Source: Streptomyces sp. 840.1
GTDB lineage: Bacteria; Actinomycetota; Actinomycetes; Streptomycetales; Streptomycetaceae
DNA length: 64,000 nt
NCBI RefSeq assembly: GCF_003751445.1
Contig: NZ_RJUU01000001.1
Coordinates: forward strand, 3,477,001-3,541,000
Reading direction: 5' to 3'
Shown: positions 18,581 through 27,999 of the stretch, one piece after another
Layout of the letters: each line of letters starts with the position of its first letter
Numbering within the stretch: the stretch's first letter is position 1
Program-made: the position numbers and the translations under genes
The notes under the pieces: generated by a model
What the model was told of the DNA's origin: nothing
Seen by the model: the letters and a program-made list of their open reading frames with translations, nothing else
Database searches by the model: none

Positions 18581-19063
18581 CTACGCCCGGCGGCCACCTC
18601 GTACCCGCTCCCACACCTGCGGGTCCAGCTCGCCGACCCGTCGCCGGAAGTCCCGCACGGCCACCCGGCGCAGCTCGTCCGTCTCCAGGAAACTGTCCCG
18701 CCCCCGCGCGTCGCCGACCGTGCCCCGGGGAAGCGCGATGACCCCGGGACGCTCCCCGTGGTCCTTGCTCGTGATCTTCGCGACGTGAGCGACCCCGCCC
18801 CGTACCGACATCACGAGACACGGCCGGTCCTTCGATCCCGGCCCGTCCTCGAACGGCACCTCGGCCCACCAGATCTCACCGGCCCTCGGCTTTCCGCCGA
18901 CTGCCGGCCTCTTGCCGCGCCCCGGACCCGCCGGCGGCCGCGACCGTCCTCCGGAGCGCCCCTGCGGCCGCCGCCCGCCACGCTTGCGCCCGTCGTTCAG
19001 CGCCGCGACGAGCCCGAGCAGGAGGACGAGGGCGAACGCGATCCACCAGCCGGTCATATTCAT
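18581..19063 (-). CDS. Membrane-tethered PemK/MazF-like protein
   Basis: 160 residues. One N-terminal transmembrane helix (GWWIAFALVLLLGLVAAL) is followed by a basic Gly/Arg/Pro-rich linker (about 25-60). A PemK/MazF-like domain then starts at PRAGEIWWAEVPFEDG, continues KDRPCLVMSV and has VAKITSKDH and FLETDELRRV. Known MazF toxins are soluble ribonucleases with an adjacent antitoxin gene. Here there is no antitoxin ORF and the protein is tethered to the membrane, so a non-toxin role is likely. Start at 19063 or 19057. Confidence 0.7.
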   Translation of the reverse strand: MNMTGWWIAFALVLLLGLVAALNDGRKRGGRRPQGRSGGRSRPPAGPGRGKRPAVGGKPRAGEIWWAEVPFEDGPGSKDRPCLVMSVRGGVAHVAKITSKDHGERPGVIALPRGTVGDARGRDSFLETDELRRVAVRDFRRRVGELDPQVWERVRGGRRA

Positions 19064-19258
19064 GTCCCGAAGGTACCGCCAGGGCCGGCGCTTCCATCGA
19101 ACCGGTGACAGCACAGGTGAGTTCCCCCACAACGACACTCCTCGAAGGAGCGACCGCCTCTTTCGCGCCTTACGCTCAACAAACCGCTCAACGCACACGT
19201 ACGAACCGCACGAACCGCACGAACCCTCCCCGTTCCCACTCTCGGAGGTTCACGCTCC

Positions 19259-20011
19259 ATGAAGCTCACCGTCGTCGGATGCTCCGGCTCGTTCCCGTCC
19301 GCGGGATCGGCCTGCTCGAGCTACCTCGTAGAGGCCGACGGCTTCAGGCTGCTCCTCGACATGGGCAACGGCGCCCTCGGCGAGCTGCAGCGCCACGTCG
19401 GTCTCTACGACCTCGACGCCATCTTCCTCAGCCACCTCCATGCCGATCACTGCATCGACATGTGCGCGTACTTCGTCGTCCGCTACTACCCGCACGAGGG
19501 CGGACGCCTGGCCCCGATCCCGGTCTACGGCCCCGACGGCACCGAGCAGCGGCTCACCACCGCCCACGCGGACACCCCGTCCGAGCACGCGATGGGCGAG
19601 GTCTTCGACTTCCACACGCTGAAGCCGGGCTCGTTCGAGATCGGCCCCTTCTCGGTCCGTACGGAGAAGCTCCGCCACCCCGTCGAGACCTTCGGCATCC
19701 GCGTCGAGCACGGCGGCAGCGCGCTCACGTACTCCGGCGACACCGGCACCTGCGAGTCCCTGGACGAGCTGGCCGAGGGCGCCGACCTCTTCCTCTGCGA
19801 GGCGTCGTTCGTGCACGGCAAGGAGGACATCCCGGACCTCCACCTCAACGGCCGCCAGGCCGGCGAGCTCGCCGCCCGCGCCGGGGTGGGGCGCCTGGTC
19901 CTCACCCACATCCCGCCGTGGACCGACGCCGGACGCAACCTGTCCGACGCCCGCGAGGTCTTCGACGGCCCGACCGAGCTGGCGGTCCCGGGCGCGGTCT
20001 ACGAGATCTGA
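19259..20011 (+). CDS. MBL-fold metal-dependent hydrolase
   Basis: 250 residues. The metallo-beta-lactamase motif SHLHADHCIDM lies near residue 61, with further metal ligands in TYSGDTGTCESL (Asp) and LTHIPPW (His). The N-terminal VVGCSGSFPSAGSACSSYLVE is typical of the RNase Z-like/phosphodiesterase branch, commonly annotated in actinobacteria as a metal-dependent phosphohydrolase. Exact substrate is unknown. ATG at 19259 with GGAGG 9 bases upstream. Confidence 0.85.
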   Translation: MKLTVVGCSGSFPSAGSACSSYLVEADGFRLLLDMGNGALGELQRHVGLYDLDAIFLSHLHADHCIDMCAYFVVRYYPHEGGRLAPIPVYGPDGTEQRLTTAHADTPSEHAMGEVFDFHTLKPGSFEIGPFSVRTEKLRHPVETFGIRVEHGGSALTYSGDTGTCESLDELAEGADLFLCEASFVHGKEDIPDLHLNGRQAGELAARAGVGRLVLTHIPPWTDAGRNLSDAREVFDGPTELAVPGAVYEI

Positions 20012-20053
20012 CGGCGCCGGTCCCGTACGCGGGGCGAAGCCGGCCCCGTACGC

Positions 20054-20099
20054 ACGAAGAGGCCCTCACCTTCCGCCGGGAAGGTGAGGGCCTCTTCGT
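20054..20099. terminator. Bidirectional terminator between MBL gene and nagE2
   Basis: Perfect 19-bp stem (20054-20072 with 20081-20099) and an 8-base loop, serving two convergent genes. Confidence 0.85.
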
Positions 20100-20119
20100 A
20101 TGTACGGGGCCGACCGGGC

Positions 20120-21370
20120 TTACGCCTTGGTCAGGTCCTCGACCTCTTCCTCGGGCTCACGGCCCGGGGTGGTGAGGTTGAACTTGGTGATCGCGAAGCG
20201 GAAGAGCACGTAGTAGAGCGCTCCGAAGACGAGACCGATCGGGATGATCATCCACGGCTTGGTCGCCAGGTTCCAGTTCAGCGCGTAGTCGATGAAGCCC
20301 GCCGAGAACGTGAACCCGGCGTGCACGCCGAGCGCCCAGGTGACGGCCATCGAGATGGCGGTCAGGACGGCGTGGATCGCGTAGAGCACCGGCGCGATGA
20401 ACATGAACGAGAACTCAATCGGCTCGGTCACACCGGTGACGAACGAGGTCAGCGCGAGGGAGACCATCATGCCCATCACGGCCTTGCGGCGCTCGGGGCG
20501 AGCGGCGTGAGCGATGGCGATGGCGGCGGCCGGGAGGCCGAACATCATGATCGGGAAGAAGCCCGACATGAACTGACCGGCGGTCGGGTCACCGGCGAAG
20601 AAGCGGTTCAGGTCACCGTGCACGACGGCGCCCGTGGCGTCGGTGAAGTCACCCAGCTGGAACCACGAGACGGTGTTGACGAACTGGTGCATGCCCACGG
20701 GCAGCAGCGCGCGGTTGATCAGGCCGAAGAGTCCGGCACCGAAGGAGCCGAGGCCCGTCATCCACTCGCCGAAGTCGGCTATGAGGTCGCCGATCGGCTC
20801 CCAGACCAGACCGAAGAACACACCGAAGATCACACCGACGAAGGCCATGACGATCGGGACGAGACGGCGGCCGTTGAAGAAGCCGAGCCAGTCGACCAGC
20901 TTGGTGCGGTGGAGCTTCTGCCACAGGACCGCGGTGACGAGACCCATCAGGATGCCGCCGAGGACACCCGGGTTGTTGTACGTCGCCGCGGTGTCCGCGC
21001 CCTTCTGGATCACCGCTTCGGTGACCGGGAAGGCCTTGAGGACGTTGCTGTAGACCAGGAAGCCGACGAGGCCTGCCAGGGCGGTGGAGCCGTCCGACTT
21101 CTTGGCGAAGCCGATCGCGACACCGATGCAGAAGAGCAGCGGCAGGTTGTCGAAGACCGCCGCACCCGCGGTGGCGAACACGGAGGCGACTTTGTGCCAG
21201 CCGAGTCCGTCGTCACCGAAGACGTCGGGCTGGCCGAGGCGGAGCAGAATGCCCGCGGCCGGCAGCACGGCGATCGGCAGCTGGAGGCTGCGTCCTACCT
21301 TCTGCAGGCCCTGGAACAGGCCGGAGCCCCGCTTCTTCGCGGGGGCCGCCGTGGCGGTGGCCGTACTCAT
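20120..21370 (-). CDS. nagE2: PTS N-acetylglucosamine permease, EIIC component
   Basis: 416 residues, the membrane EIIC of the glucose/GlcNAc PTS class: GRSLQLPIAVLPAAGILLRLG at the N-terminus, GVTEPIEFSFMFIAPVLYAIH with the conserved Glu-Pro substrate motif, and about ten helices. There is no fused IIB domain; the separate IIB is nagF. The ATG at 21370 follows GGAGGAAG. Assigned as nagE2 because it is the outer of two copies beside nagF and rph, as I recall for S. coelicolor, where it is the main GlcNAc importer. A consensus dre site lies about 100 bp upstream, implying DasR repression lifted by glucosamine-6-phosphate. Confidence 0.88.
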   Translation of the reverse strand: MSTATATAAPAKKRGSGLFQGLQKVGRSLQLPIAVLPAAGILLRLGQPDVFGDDGLGWHKVASVFATAGAAVFDNLPLLFCIGVAIGFAKKSDGSTALAGLVGFLVYSNVLKAFPVTEAVIQKGADTAATYNNPGVLGGILMGLVTAVLWQKLHRTKLVDWLGFFNGRRLVPIVMAFVGVIFGVFFGLVWEPIGDLIADFGEWMTGLGSFGAGLFGLINRALLPVGMHQFVNTVSWFQLGDFTDATGAVVHGDLNRFFAGDPTAGQFMSGFFPIMMFGLPAAAIAIAHAARPERRKAVMGMMVSLALTSFVTGVTEPIEFSFMFIAPVLYAIHAVLTAISMAVTWALGVHAGFTFSAGFIDYALNWNLATKPWMIIPIGLVFGALYYVLFRFAITKFNLTTPGREPEEEVEDLTKA

Positions 21371-21451
21371 CAACTTCCTCCAGTAGGCAAGGCGCCGCCA
21401 GGGACAGGTTTTTTTGGTGGGCGACGACTCAAGAAACGCGGCAGAACGCCA

Positions 21452-21484
21452 CGTGGTCTGGACCACTCAGTGGTGTAGACCAGT
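21452..21484 (-). promoter_or_regulatory. Two adjacent dre (DasR) operators before nagE2
   Basis: 21469-21484 read on the minus strand is ACTGGTCTACACCACT, a full match to the DasR-responsive element as I know it. 21452-21467 (CGTGGTCTGGACCACT) is a second, weaker copy directly next to it. They lie 82-114 bp upstream of the nagE2 start. Confidence 0.85.
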
Positions 21485-21567
21485 TTTAGCACGGTGAGGG
21501 TTAGATAAGGAACCTGCAATTTCCGACTACTTCGCAGTAGCCATCGCGCACGCACCGTGACATGCCG

Positions 21568-21599
21568 AAGGCCCCCGGACCGAGTGGTCCGGGGGCCTT
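21568..21599 (-). terminator. Terminator after nagE1
   Basis: Perfect 14-bp stem (21568-21581 with 21586-21599), GAGT loop, just past the nagE1 stop at 21631. Confidence 0.85.
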
Positions 21600-21630
21600 G
21601 GCGGGAGGGGCTACGGCCCCTGTCCAGCGG

Positions 21631-22941
21631 CTATTTCGTGAGGTTGCTCTCGATCTCTTCCTCCACCTCGTCGGGCTCCCGACCCGGGGTCTGGAGGTTG
21701 AACCTGGTGATAGCGAACCGGAAGATCACGTAGTACACCACCGCGAACCCGAGGCCGATCGGGATGATCAGCCATGGCTTGGTGGCCAGACTCCAGTTGA
21801 TGACGTAGTCGATCAGGCCCGCCGAGAAGCTGAACCCGTCCTTCACTCCCAGCGCCCACGAGAGCGCCATCGACACACCCGTCAGCACCGCGTGGATCGC
21901 GTACAGCAGCGGTGCCACGAACAGGAACGAGTACTCGATCGGCTCCGTGATTCCCGTCACGAACGACGTCAGGCCGACCGACACCATCAGGCCGCCGACC
22001 GCCTTGCGGCGATGCGGCTTCGCGCAGTGGTAGATCGCCAGCGCCGCCGCCGGCAGCGCGAACATCATGATCGGGAAGAACCCCGTGGTGAACTGACCGG
22101 CCGTCGGGTCGCCCGCGAGGAACCGGTTGATGTCACCGTGCACGACAGTCCCGTCCGGCTTCGTGAAGTCACCGAACTGGAACCAGACGAACGTGTTCAG
22201 GAACTGGTGCATACCGATCACGAGCAGGGCGCGGTTGGCCACACCGAAGATGCCCGACCCCAGCCAGTCCAGATCCACCAGCCACTTCGAGAAGCTCGTC
22301 AGACCGTCGCCGATCGGCTGCCACAGCCACGCGCACAACGCCGCGAAGAGCAGGCCGACGAACGCCATGATGATCGGGACGAGACGCCGGCCGTTGAAGA
22401 AGCCCAGCCAGTCCACCAGCTTGACCCGGTGGTACCGCTGCCAGAACCAGGCCGCCATCAGCCCCATCACGATCCCGCCGAACACCCCCGGGTTCTGGTA
22501 CGCGGCCGCCGTCACCTGCGCGTCGCCCGTGACACACGTACCGAACCAGACACCGCCCGACACGAACGTCGAACCCTCGTCGCAGTCCACCGGGAAGGCG
22601 TGCAGCACCGCGTAGTAGACGAGGAAGCCCGTCACCGCCGCCAGCGCCGTCGAACCGTCCGCCTTCTTCGCCATCCCGATCGCCACACCGACACAGAACA
22701 GCAGCGGAAGACCGAGCCCCGAGTCGAGCAGCGCACCACCGGCCGCCGCGAACACCTTGGCGAGATTGGTCCAGCCCAGACCGTCGTCACCGAACACGTC
22801 CGGCTGGCCGAGCCGGTTGAGAATGCCCGCCGCCGGGAGCACGGCGATCGGCAGCTGAAGGCTGCGCCCCATCTTCTGCAGGCCCTGGAACAGACCGCTC
22901 CACCACTGCTTCTGTGGGATCGCTGCGCTGCTCGAGCTCAT
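21631..22941 (-). CDS. nagE1: PTS N-acetylglucosamine permease paralogue, EIIC
   Basis: 436 residues, closely similar to the nagE2 product over its whole length (GRSLQLPIAVLPAAGILNRLG, GITEPIEYSFLFVAPLLYAIH). An insertion of about 20 residues with two cysteines lies in the middle (FPVDCDEGSTFVSG, then GTCVTGDA). The ATG at 22941 has GGAGGA upstream; a longer reading from 22983 would run into the operator. It has its own terminator and its own dre site, shared with the divergent nagF. The pair looks like a tandem duplication. In S. coelicolor this copy is, from memory, dispensable for GlcNAc uptake. Confidence 0.85.
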   Translation of the reverse strand: MSSSSAAIPQKQWWSGLFQGLQKMGRSLQLPIAVLPAAGILNRLGQPDVFGDDGLGWTNLAKVFAAAGGALLDSGLGLPLLFCVGVAIGMAKKADGSTALAAVTGFLVYYAVLHAFPVDCDEGSTFVSGGVWFGTCVTGDAQVTAAAYQNPGVFGGIVMGLMAAWFWQRYHRVKLVDWLGFFNGRRLVPIIMAFVGLLFAALCAWLWQPIGDGLTSFSKWLVDLDWLGSGIFGVANRALLVIGMHQFLNTFVWFQFGDFTKPDGTVVHGDINRFLAGDPTAGQFTTGFFPIMMFALPAAALAIYHCAKPHRRKAVGGLMVSVGLTSFVTGITEPIEYSFLFVAPLLYAIHAVLTGVSMALSWALGVKDGFSFSAGLIDYVINWSLATKPWLIIPIGLGFAVVYYVIFRFAITRFNLQTPGREPDEVEEEIESNLTK

Positions 22942-22983
22942 CGGCGTCCTCCCGGAACACGGCACAATTGGGGGTTGTTGCAC

Positions 22984-22999
22984 ACTGGTGTAGACCAGT
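22984..22999. promoter_or_regulatory. dre operator between nagE1 and nagF
   Basis: ACTGGTGTAGACCAGT, a near-perfect palindrome matching the DasR consensus, 43 bp upstream of nagE1 and about 165 bp upstream of nagF. It could control both directions. Confidence 0.85.
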
Positions 23000-23163
23000 T
23001 GCGGTACGGTGCGGAGCCCGCCCGGAAGACAGGGCGCCGGTGATCGTCATCATTGGCGATGGCTCGGCTGCCCGCCCGCGAAGTTGGGCCAACCGTGCGT
23101 TACCGTGACGAAACGGACCCATGGTGGGCCGTCACATGTACGTGAAGAACCAGGGAGAAGGCC

Positions 23164-23397
23164 ATGGCCAGCAAGGCTGAGAAGATCGTCGCCGGGCTCG
23201 GCGGAATCGACAACATCGAAGAGGTCGAAGGCTGCATCACCCGCCTCCGCACCGAGGTCATCGACCCGAGCAAGGTCGACGAAGCCGCGCTCAAGGCCGC
23301 CGGAGCCCACGGCGTCGTCAAGATGGGCACCGCGATCCAGGTCGTCATCGGCACCGACGCGGACCCCATCGCCGCCGACATCGAAGACATGATGTGA
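23164..23397 (+). CDS. nagF: PTS EIIB component for GlcNAc
   Basis: 77 residues, a stand-alone EIIB of the glucose class. The phosphorylated cysteine lies in NIEEVEGCITRLRTEV (residue 25), followed by GVVKMGTAIQVVIGTDAD. It passes phosphate from the general PTS proteins to sugar transported by the NagE EIIC proteins. ATG with GGGAGAAGG upstream. Divergent from nagE1, with a dre operator between. Confidence 0.92.
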   Translation: MASKAEKIVAGLGGIDNIEEVEGCITRLRTEVIDPSKVDEAALKAAGAHGVVKMGTAIQVVIGTDADPIAADIEDMM

Positions 23398-23435
23398 CCC
23401 ACCGCTGAACCCGTACGGGCCCCCGGGCCCGACAC

Positions 23436-23470
23436 CCGCAGGCCCCGCCCCACCAGGACGGGGCCTGCGG
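23436..23470 (+). terminator. Terminator after nagF
   Basis: 12-bp stem (23436-23447 with 23459-23470) with an 11-base loop, about 40 bp past the stop. Confidence 0.7.
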
Positions 23471-23553
23471 TGCGCCCGGCACCGGCCGCGGCCGGCCCAC
23501 GCCCCCCTCGCACCGCGAACGGCCCGCCCCGCGCACCCGATAAAGTCGACGCC

Positions 23554-24291
<738 letters not shown>

Positions 24292-24408
24292 CCACCAGGT
24301 CAGGTAAAGAAGCAACCAAGTCCCCACGCACAGCGTCGATACGGGTACGGGCGCACGGGTCGAACCGTGCGCCCGTCCGCGTATCCGCACCCGGGGAGGG
24401 ACCACACC

Positions 24409-24801
24409 ATGGCCGCGCGCCACCGACGCCACCGCACCGCACTGGCCGTCACCGCCGTACTGCTCACCGCCACCGCGGCAGCCGGCTGCGGCGCCCTCGA
24501 CAAGGCGATGGACTGCGTACAGACCGCCGACGCCATCGCCACCAGTGTGAACAACCTCCAGCAGGCCGTCAGCAACGCCTCGAACGACCCCAGTCAGGCC
24601 TCCGAAGCCCTCGACGACATCGAGAAGGAACTCGGCAGCCTCGGGGACAAGACCGACAACGCCGACCTCAGCAAGGCCGTCGACGACCTCCGTGACGGCG
24701 TCGGAAACGTCCGCGCCTCCATCGACAAGGGCGACGAGACCCCCGACATCACCCCGGTCACCGACGCGGCAAAGGAGATCGGCAAGGTCTGCACCCCGTA
24801 A
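24409..24801 (+). CDS. Putative lipoprotein
   Basis: 130 residues. The N-terminus is basic then hydrophobic (HRTALAVTAVLLTATAAAGC) with a lipobox ending at Cys. The mature part is helical and acidic with DDIEKELGSLGDKTD and DDLRDGVGNVR, likely a coiled-coil-like helical hairpin. GGGGAGGG precedes the ATG. It sits between rph and rdgB with only 33 bp to rdgB. I know of no defined function. Confidence 0.75.
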   Translation: MAARHRRHRTALAVTAVLLTATAAAGCGALDKAMDCVQTADAIATSVNNLQQAVSNASNDPSQASEALDDIEKELGSLGDKTDNADLSKAVDDLRDGVGNVRASIDKGDETPDITPVTDAAKEIGKVCTP

Positions 24802-24834
24802 TCGGCCTATGCCCGAGGCGGCGATAATCGACGC

Positions 24835-25437
24835 ATGACCCGCCTCATCCTCGCCACCCGCAACGCCGGGAAGATCACCGAACTCCACGCGATCCTCGCC
24901 GACGCAGGCCTCACCCACGAACTCGTCGGCGCGGACGCGTACCCCGAGATCCCCGACGTCAAGGAAACCGGCGTCACCTTCGCGGAGAACGCCCTCCTCA
25001 AGGCGCACGCCCTGGCCCAGGCCACCGGCCACCCCGCCATCGCCGACGACTCCGGCCTCTGTGTGGACGTACTCGGCGGCGCCCCCGGCATCTTCTCCGC
25101 CCGCTGGGCCGGCACCCACGGCGACGACCGGGCCAACCTCGACCTGCTCCTCGCCCAGCTCTCCGACATCGACGCCCCGCACCGCGCCGCCCACTTCGCC
25201 TGCGCCGCCGCCCTCGCGCTCCCCGACGGCACGGAACGCGTGGTCGAGGGCCGCCTGTCCGGCACCCTGCGCCACACCCCGTCCGGCACCCACGGCTTCG
25301 GCTACGACCCGATCCTCCAGCCGGAGGGTGAGACCCGCACCTGCGCGGAGCTGACCCCGGCGGAGAAGAACGCGATCAGCCACCGCGGCCTGGCCTTCCG
25401 GGCACTGGTACCGGTGGTGCGGGATCTGGTGGGGTGA
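24835..25437 (+). CDS. rdgB: XTP/dITP diphosphatase (RdgB/HAM1)
   Basis: 200 residues. Family motifs are LILATRNAGKITELHAIL at the N-terminus, TFAENALLKAHA, ADDSGLCVDVLGGAPGIFSARW and GFGYDPILQPEGE, then KNAISHRGLAF. It removes non-canonical purine nucleotides (ITP, XTP) from the pool. It follows rph and the lipoprotein gene, and is followed by a strong terminator. Confidence 0.95.
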   Translation: MTRLILATRNAGKITELHAILADAGLTHELVGADAYPEIPDVKETGVTFAENALLKAHALAQATGHPAIADDSGLCVDVLGGAPGIFSARWAGTHGDDRANLDLLLAQLSDIDAPHRAAHFACAAALALPDGTERVVEGRLSGTLRHTPSGTHGFGYDPILQPEGETRTCAELTPAEKNAISHRGLAFRALVPVVRDLVG

Positions 25438-25452
25438 GTTCTCGGATACGCG

Positions 25453-25490
25453 AACGGCCTGCGCTCCGACTGTCGGGGCGCAGGCCGTTT
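25453..25490 (+). terminator. Terminator after rdgB
   Basis: Stem of at least 12 bp (25453-25464 with 25478-25489), extendable through the loop, ending in TTT. Confidence 0.8.
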
Positions 25491-25497
25491 CGCTCAG

Positions 25498-25581
25498 TGC
25501 GGCGGAAGGGATTCGAACCCTCAAGCCGTTTCACGGGCCACAGATCCTAAATCTGCTGTGTCACCTCTGCACCACCGCCGC
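25498..25581 (-). tRNA. tRNA-Leu, anticodon UAG
   Basis: Read on the minus strand: a 7-bp acceptor stem GCGGCGG/CCGCCGC, D arm with GG in the loop, anticodon stem GCAGA/TCTGT with loop TTTAGGA (anticodon TAG, G at 37), a long type-II variable arm (CCGT-GAA-ACGG) and T loop TTCGAAT. Discriminator A at 25498. CCA is not encoded. The long variable arm and anticodon identify tRNA-Leu for CUA/CUG codons. It is not bldA, which reads UUA. Confidence 0.9.
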
Positions 25582-25700
25582 CGGACGCCTGACATGCTAC
25601 CGGGCGCCGGCAGGCGAGTTCTATGCCTGCGCTTTTCGGCGGCCTCGTACGGATCAACGAACCGATTATCGGGGAGTCGCGTCCGATATCCGGCAAGATG

Positions 25701-25752
25701 CGGAATGGCCCGCCCCGCTTCGGTGATGTCCGAAGCGGGGCGGGCCATTCCG
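25701..25752 (-). terminator. Terminator downstream of the MFS gene
   Basis: Perfect 23-bp stem (25701-25723 with 25730-25752) with a 6-base loop, ending 14 bp from the MFS stop. Confidence 0.85.
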
Positions 25753-25765
25753 TGCAGGCGTGGGG

Positions 25766-27262
25766 TCAGAACTTCGGGTCCGGGGTCTGGGAGTGCACCA
25801 GTTCCTCCGCCTCGGCGGTCGTCTCCACCGAGGGCGGCGAGCCGTCCAGGGGCTTGTTGGCCGTTTCCTTCATGCAGGCCACGGCGATGACGCCGACCAC
25901 GGCCGCGCCCATCGCGTAGTACGCCGGCATCAGGTTGGTGCCCGAGACGCTGATCAGGGCCGTGATGACGAACGGCGTCGTACCGCCGAAGATCGACGCC
26001 GACAGGTTGTAGCCGACCGACAGGGAGCCGTAGCGGACCTGGGTGGGGAACAGGGCCGGGAGGGCGGCGGACATGGTGCCGAGCATGCAGACCAGGGAGA
26101 GGCCCAGCATCAGCATGCCGAGGGAGACGGCCGGGATGCTGCCCTGCCGGATGAGCAGGAAGGCGGGCAGGGAGAAGATCAGGAAGCCCAGCATGCCCGT
26201 CATCAGGAGCGGCTTGCGGCCGAAGTGGTCGGAGAGCTTGCCGACCTGGCTGATGATCAGCATCAGGAAGACCATGACGCCGAGCAGGATGAGCAGTCCG
26301 TGGGTCTCGCTGTAGCCGAGCTCGTCGGAGAGGTACGTCGGCATGTACGACAGCAGCATGTAGTCGGTGATGTTGTACGCGCCGACCAGGCAGATGCAGA
26401 GGATCAGCGTCGGCCAGTAGTCGCGGAAGATCTTGGCGAGGTCGCCCTTCGCGGTCACCTCGACGCCGTCCGCGGCCTCGGTGGCGTGTGCGGTGCCGCC
26501 CTCCAGCTTCTGGAAGGCCGGGGTCTCGTCCAGGCGCAGTCGCAGGTAGAGGCCCACGAGGCCGAGCGGGCCGGCGACGAGGAACGGGATGCGCCAGCCC
26601 CAGGACTCCATCTGGGTGTCGTTGAGGAGCGCGTACAGCAGCGTGACCAGACCGGAGGCCCCGACGTAGCCGGCGAGCGTGCCGAATTCGAGGAAGCTGC
26701 CGAAGTAACCGCGTCGCTTGTCGGGGGCGTACTCGGCGATGAAGGTGGAGGCGCCGCCGTACTCACCACCGGTCGAGAAGCCCTGGAGCATCCGGAAGAA
26801 GATGAGCAGGACGGGCGACCAGAGGCCGATGGAGCCGTGCGAGGGAATGAGGCCGATCGCGAAGGTGCCGATCGCCATCATGATCATGGTGAGGGCGAGG
26901 ATCTTCTTGCGGCCGACCTTGTCGCCCATGGGGCCGAAGAACATGCCACCGAGGGGGCGCACGAGGAAGGCGACGGCGAAGGTCGCGAAGGAGGACAGGA
27001 GCTGGGTGGTGTCGCTCCCTCCCGGGAAGAAGACGTGACCCAGGGTCGCGGCCATGTAGGAGTAGATGCCGAAGTCGAACCACTCCATGGCGTTGCCGAG
27101 CGACGCCGCCTTCACGGCGCGCTTGACCGCCTGGTCGTCCGTGATCGTGATGTCCGTCCGCCGCAGCTTGGGATTCTGCCGTTTGCGGATGGCGCGGAAG
27201 AGGGCGGGATGCCGTTTGACCGCTTCGGGGTCGGCCGCCTGATGGGGGTCGGAGGCCGCCAT
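25766..27262 (-). CDS. MFS transporter, metabolite:H+ symporter type
   Basis: 498 residues, about 12 helices. The pattern SLGNAMEWFDFGIYSYMAATLG in helix 1 and the loop RPLGGMFFGPMGDKVGRKKIL between helices 2 and 3 are typical of the MHS family (ProP, ShiA, KgtP). Helix 5 has LQGFSTGGEYGGASTFIAEYAP. Osmolyte or dicarboxylate uptake is likely; the substrate cannot be assigned. AGGAAAGGA precedes the ATG. Confidence 0.9.
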   Translation of the reverse strand: MAASDPHQAADPEAVKRHPALFRAIRKRQNPKLRRTDITITDDQAVKRAVKAASLGNAMEWFDFGIYSYMAATLGHVFFPGGSDTTQLLSSFATFAVAFLVRPLGGMFFGPMGDKVGRKKILALTMIMMAIGTFAIGLIPSHGSIGLWSPVLLIFFRMLQGFSTGGEYGGASTFIAEYAPDKRRGYFGSFLEFGTLAGYVGASGLVTLLYALLNDTQMESWGWRIPFLVAGPLGLVGLYLRLRLDETPAFQKLEGGTAHATEAADGVEVTAKGDLAKIFRDYWPTLILCICLVGAYNITDYMLLSYMPTYLSDELGYSETHGLLILLGVMVFLMLIISQVGKLSDHFGRKPLLMTGMLGFLIFSLPAFLLIRQGSIPAVSLGMLMLGLSLVCMLGTMSAALPALFPTQVRYGSLSVGYNLSASIFGGTTPFVITALISVSGTNLMPAYYAMGAAVVGVIAVACMKETANKPLDGSPPSVETTAEAEELVHSQTPDPKF

Positions 27263-27404
27263 GGCCGGGTCCTTTCCTCGGTGGGTGTTCCAGGGAAGGC
27301 TTCTGCGCGGTCATGGCGGTCGCAAACCGAATCGGCGAGAGATTGGGATGTCCATCACACTTTTTCGGCCATTCGGCCCAACCTCCGGCCGCCGGCTGCC
27401 GGTG

Positions 27405-27872
27405 TCAGATCCCCAGGTCCCTGATGATCTTCGCGACGTGACCGGTGGCCTTGACGTTGTAGAAGGCATGCTCGATCTTGCCCTCTTCGTCGACGACGAC
27501 CGTGGAGCGGATGACGCCCGTCACCGTTTTGCCGTAGAGCTTCTTCTCGCCGAAGGCGCCGTAGGCCTCCAGGGTCTCCTTGGACGGGTCCCCGACCAGG
27601 GTGACCTTGAGGTTCTCCTTCTCGCGGAACTTGGCGAGCTTCTCGGGCTTGTCGGGGGAGACGCCGATGACGTCGTATCCGGCGCCGGCCAGCAGGTCGA
27701 GGTTGTCGGTGAAGTCGCAGGCCTGCTTGGTGCAGCCGGGGGTAAGAGCCGCCGGGTAGAAGTAGACGATGACTTTGCGGCCCTTGTGGTCTGCGAGCGC
27801 GATGTCGTTGCCGTCGGCGTCCGGAAGGGTGAAGGCGGGGGCGGTGTCGCCGGTCTTCAGTCGCTCGCTCAT
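27405..27872 (-). CDS. bcp: Thioredoxin-dependent peroxiredoxin (Bcp type)
   Basis: 155 residues. The active site YFYPAALTPGCTKQACDF has the peroxidatic Cys and the resolving Cys five residues later, as in atypical 2-Cys BCP/PrxQ enzymes. GVSPDKPEKLAKFREKENL and GVIRSTVVVDEEGKI are conserved. It should reduce hydroperoxides using thioredoxin. The ATG at 27872 has GAGGAG upstream. Divergent from the DUF3618 gene. Confidence 0.93.
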   Translation of the reverse strand: MSERLKTGDTAPAFTLPDADGNDIALADHKGRKVIVYFYPAALTPGCTKQACDFTDNLDLLAGAGYDVIGVSPDKPEKLAKFREKENLKVTLVGDPSKETLEAYGAFGEKKLYGKTVTGVIRSTVVVDEEGKIEHAFYNVKATGHVAKIIRDLGI

Positions 27873-27999
27873 GGTTCTCCTCGTTGGTACGTGGGGTGTA
27901 CGGGACCGAGAGTAATAGGGGTGCCGCCGGGTGCGGGGGCGGCCGAGCTGACAGACTGTCGATGAAGGTTTACCGGACGAGGACCACGGAGGCGGCGCA

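Noticed and set aside
20084..23043. Two long plus-strand frames opposite nagE2 and nagE1.
   Set aside because: Both are rich in His/Arg/Glu/Asp from reverse-complemented membrane-protein codons, and the minus-strand genes are certain.
25498..25581. Calling the tRNA bldA.
   Set aside because: The anticodon loop reads TAG with G37; bldA has TAA.
25766..27424. A 554-codon plus-strand frame opposite the MFS gene.
   Set aside because: Shadow of a well-supported transporter gene.
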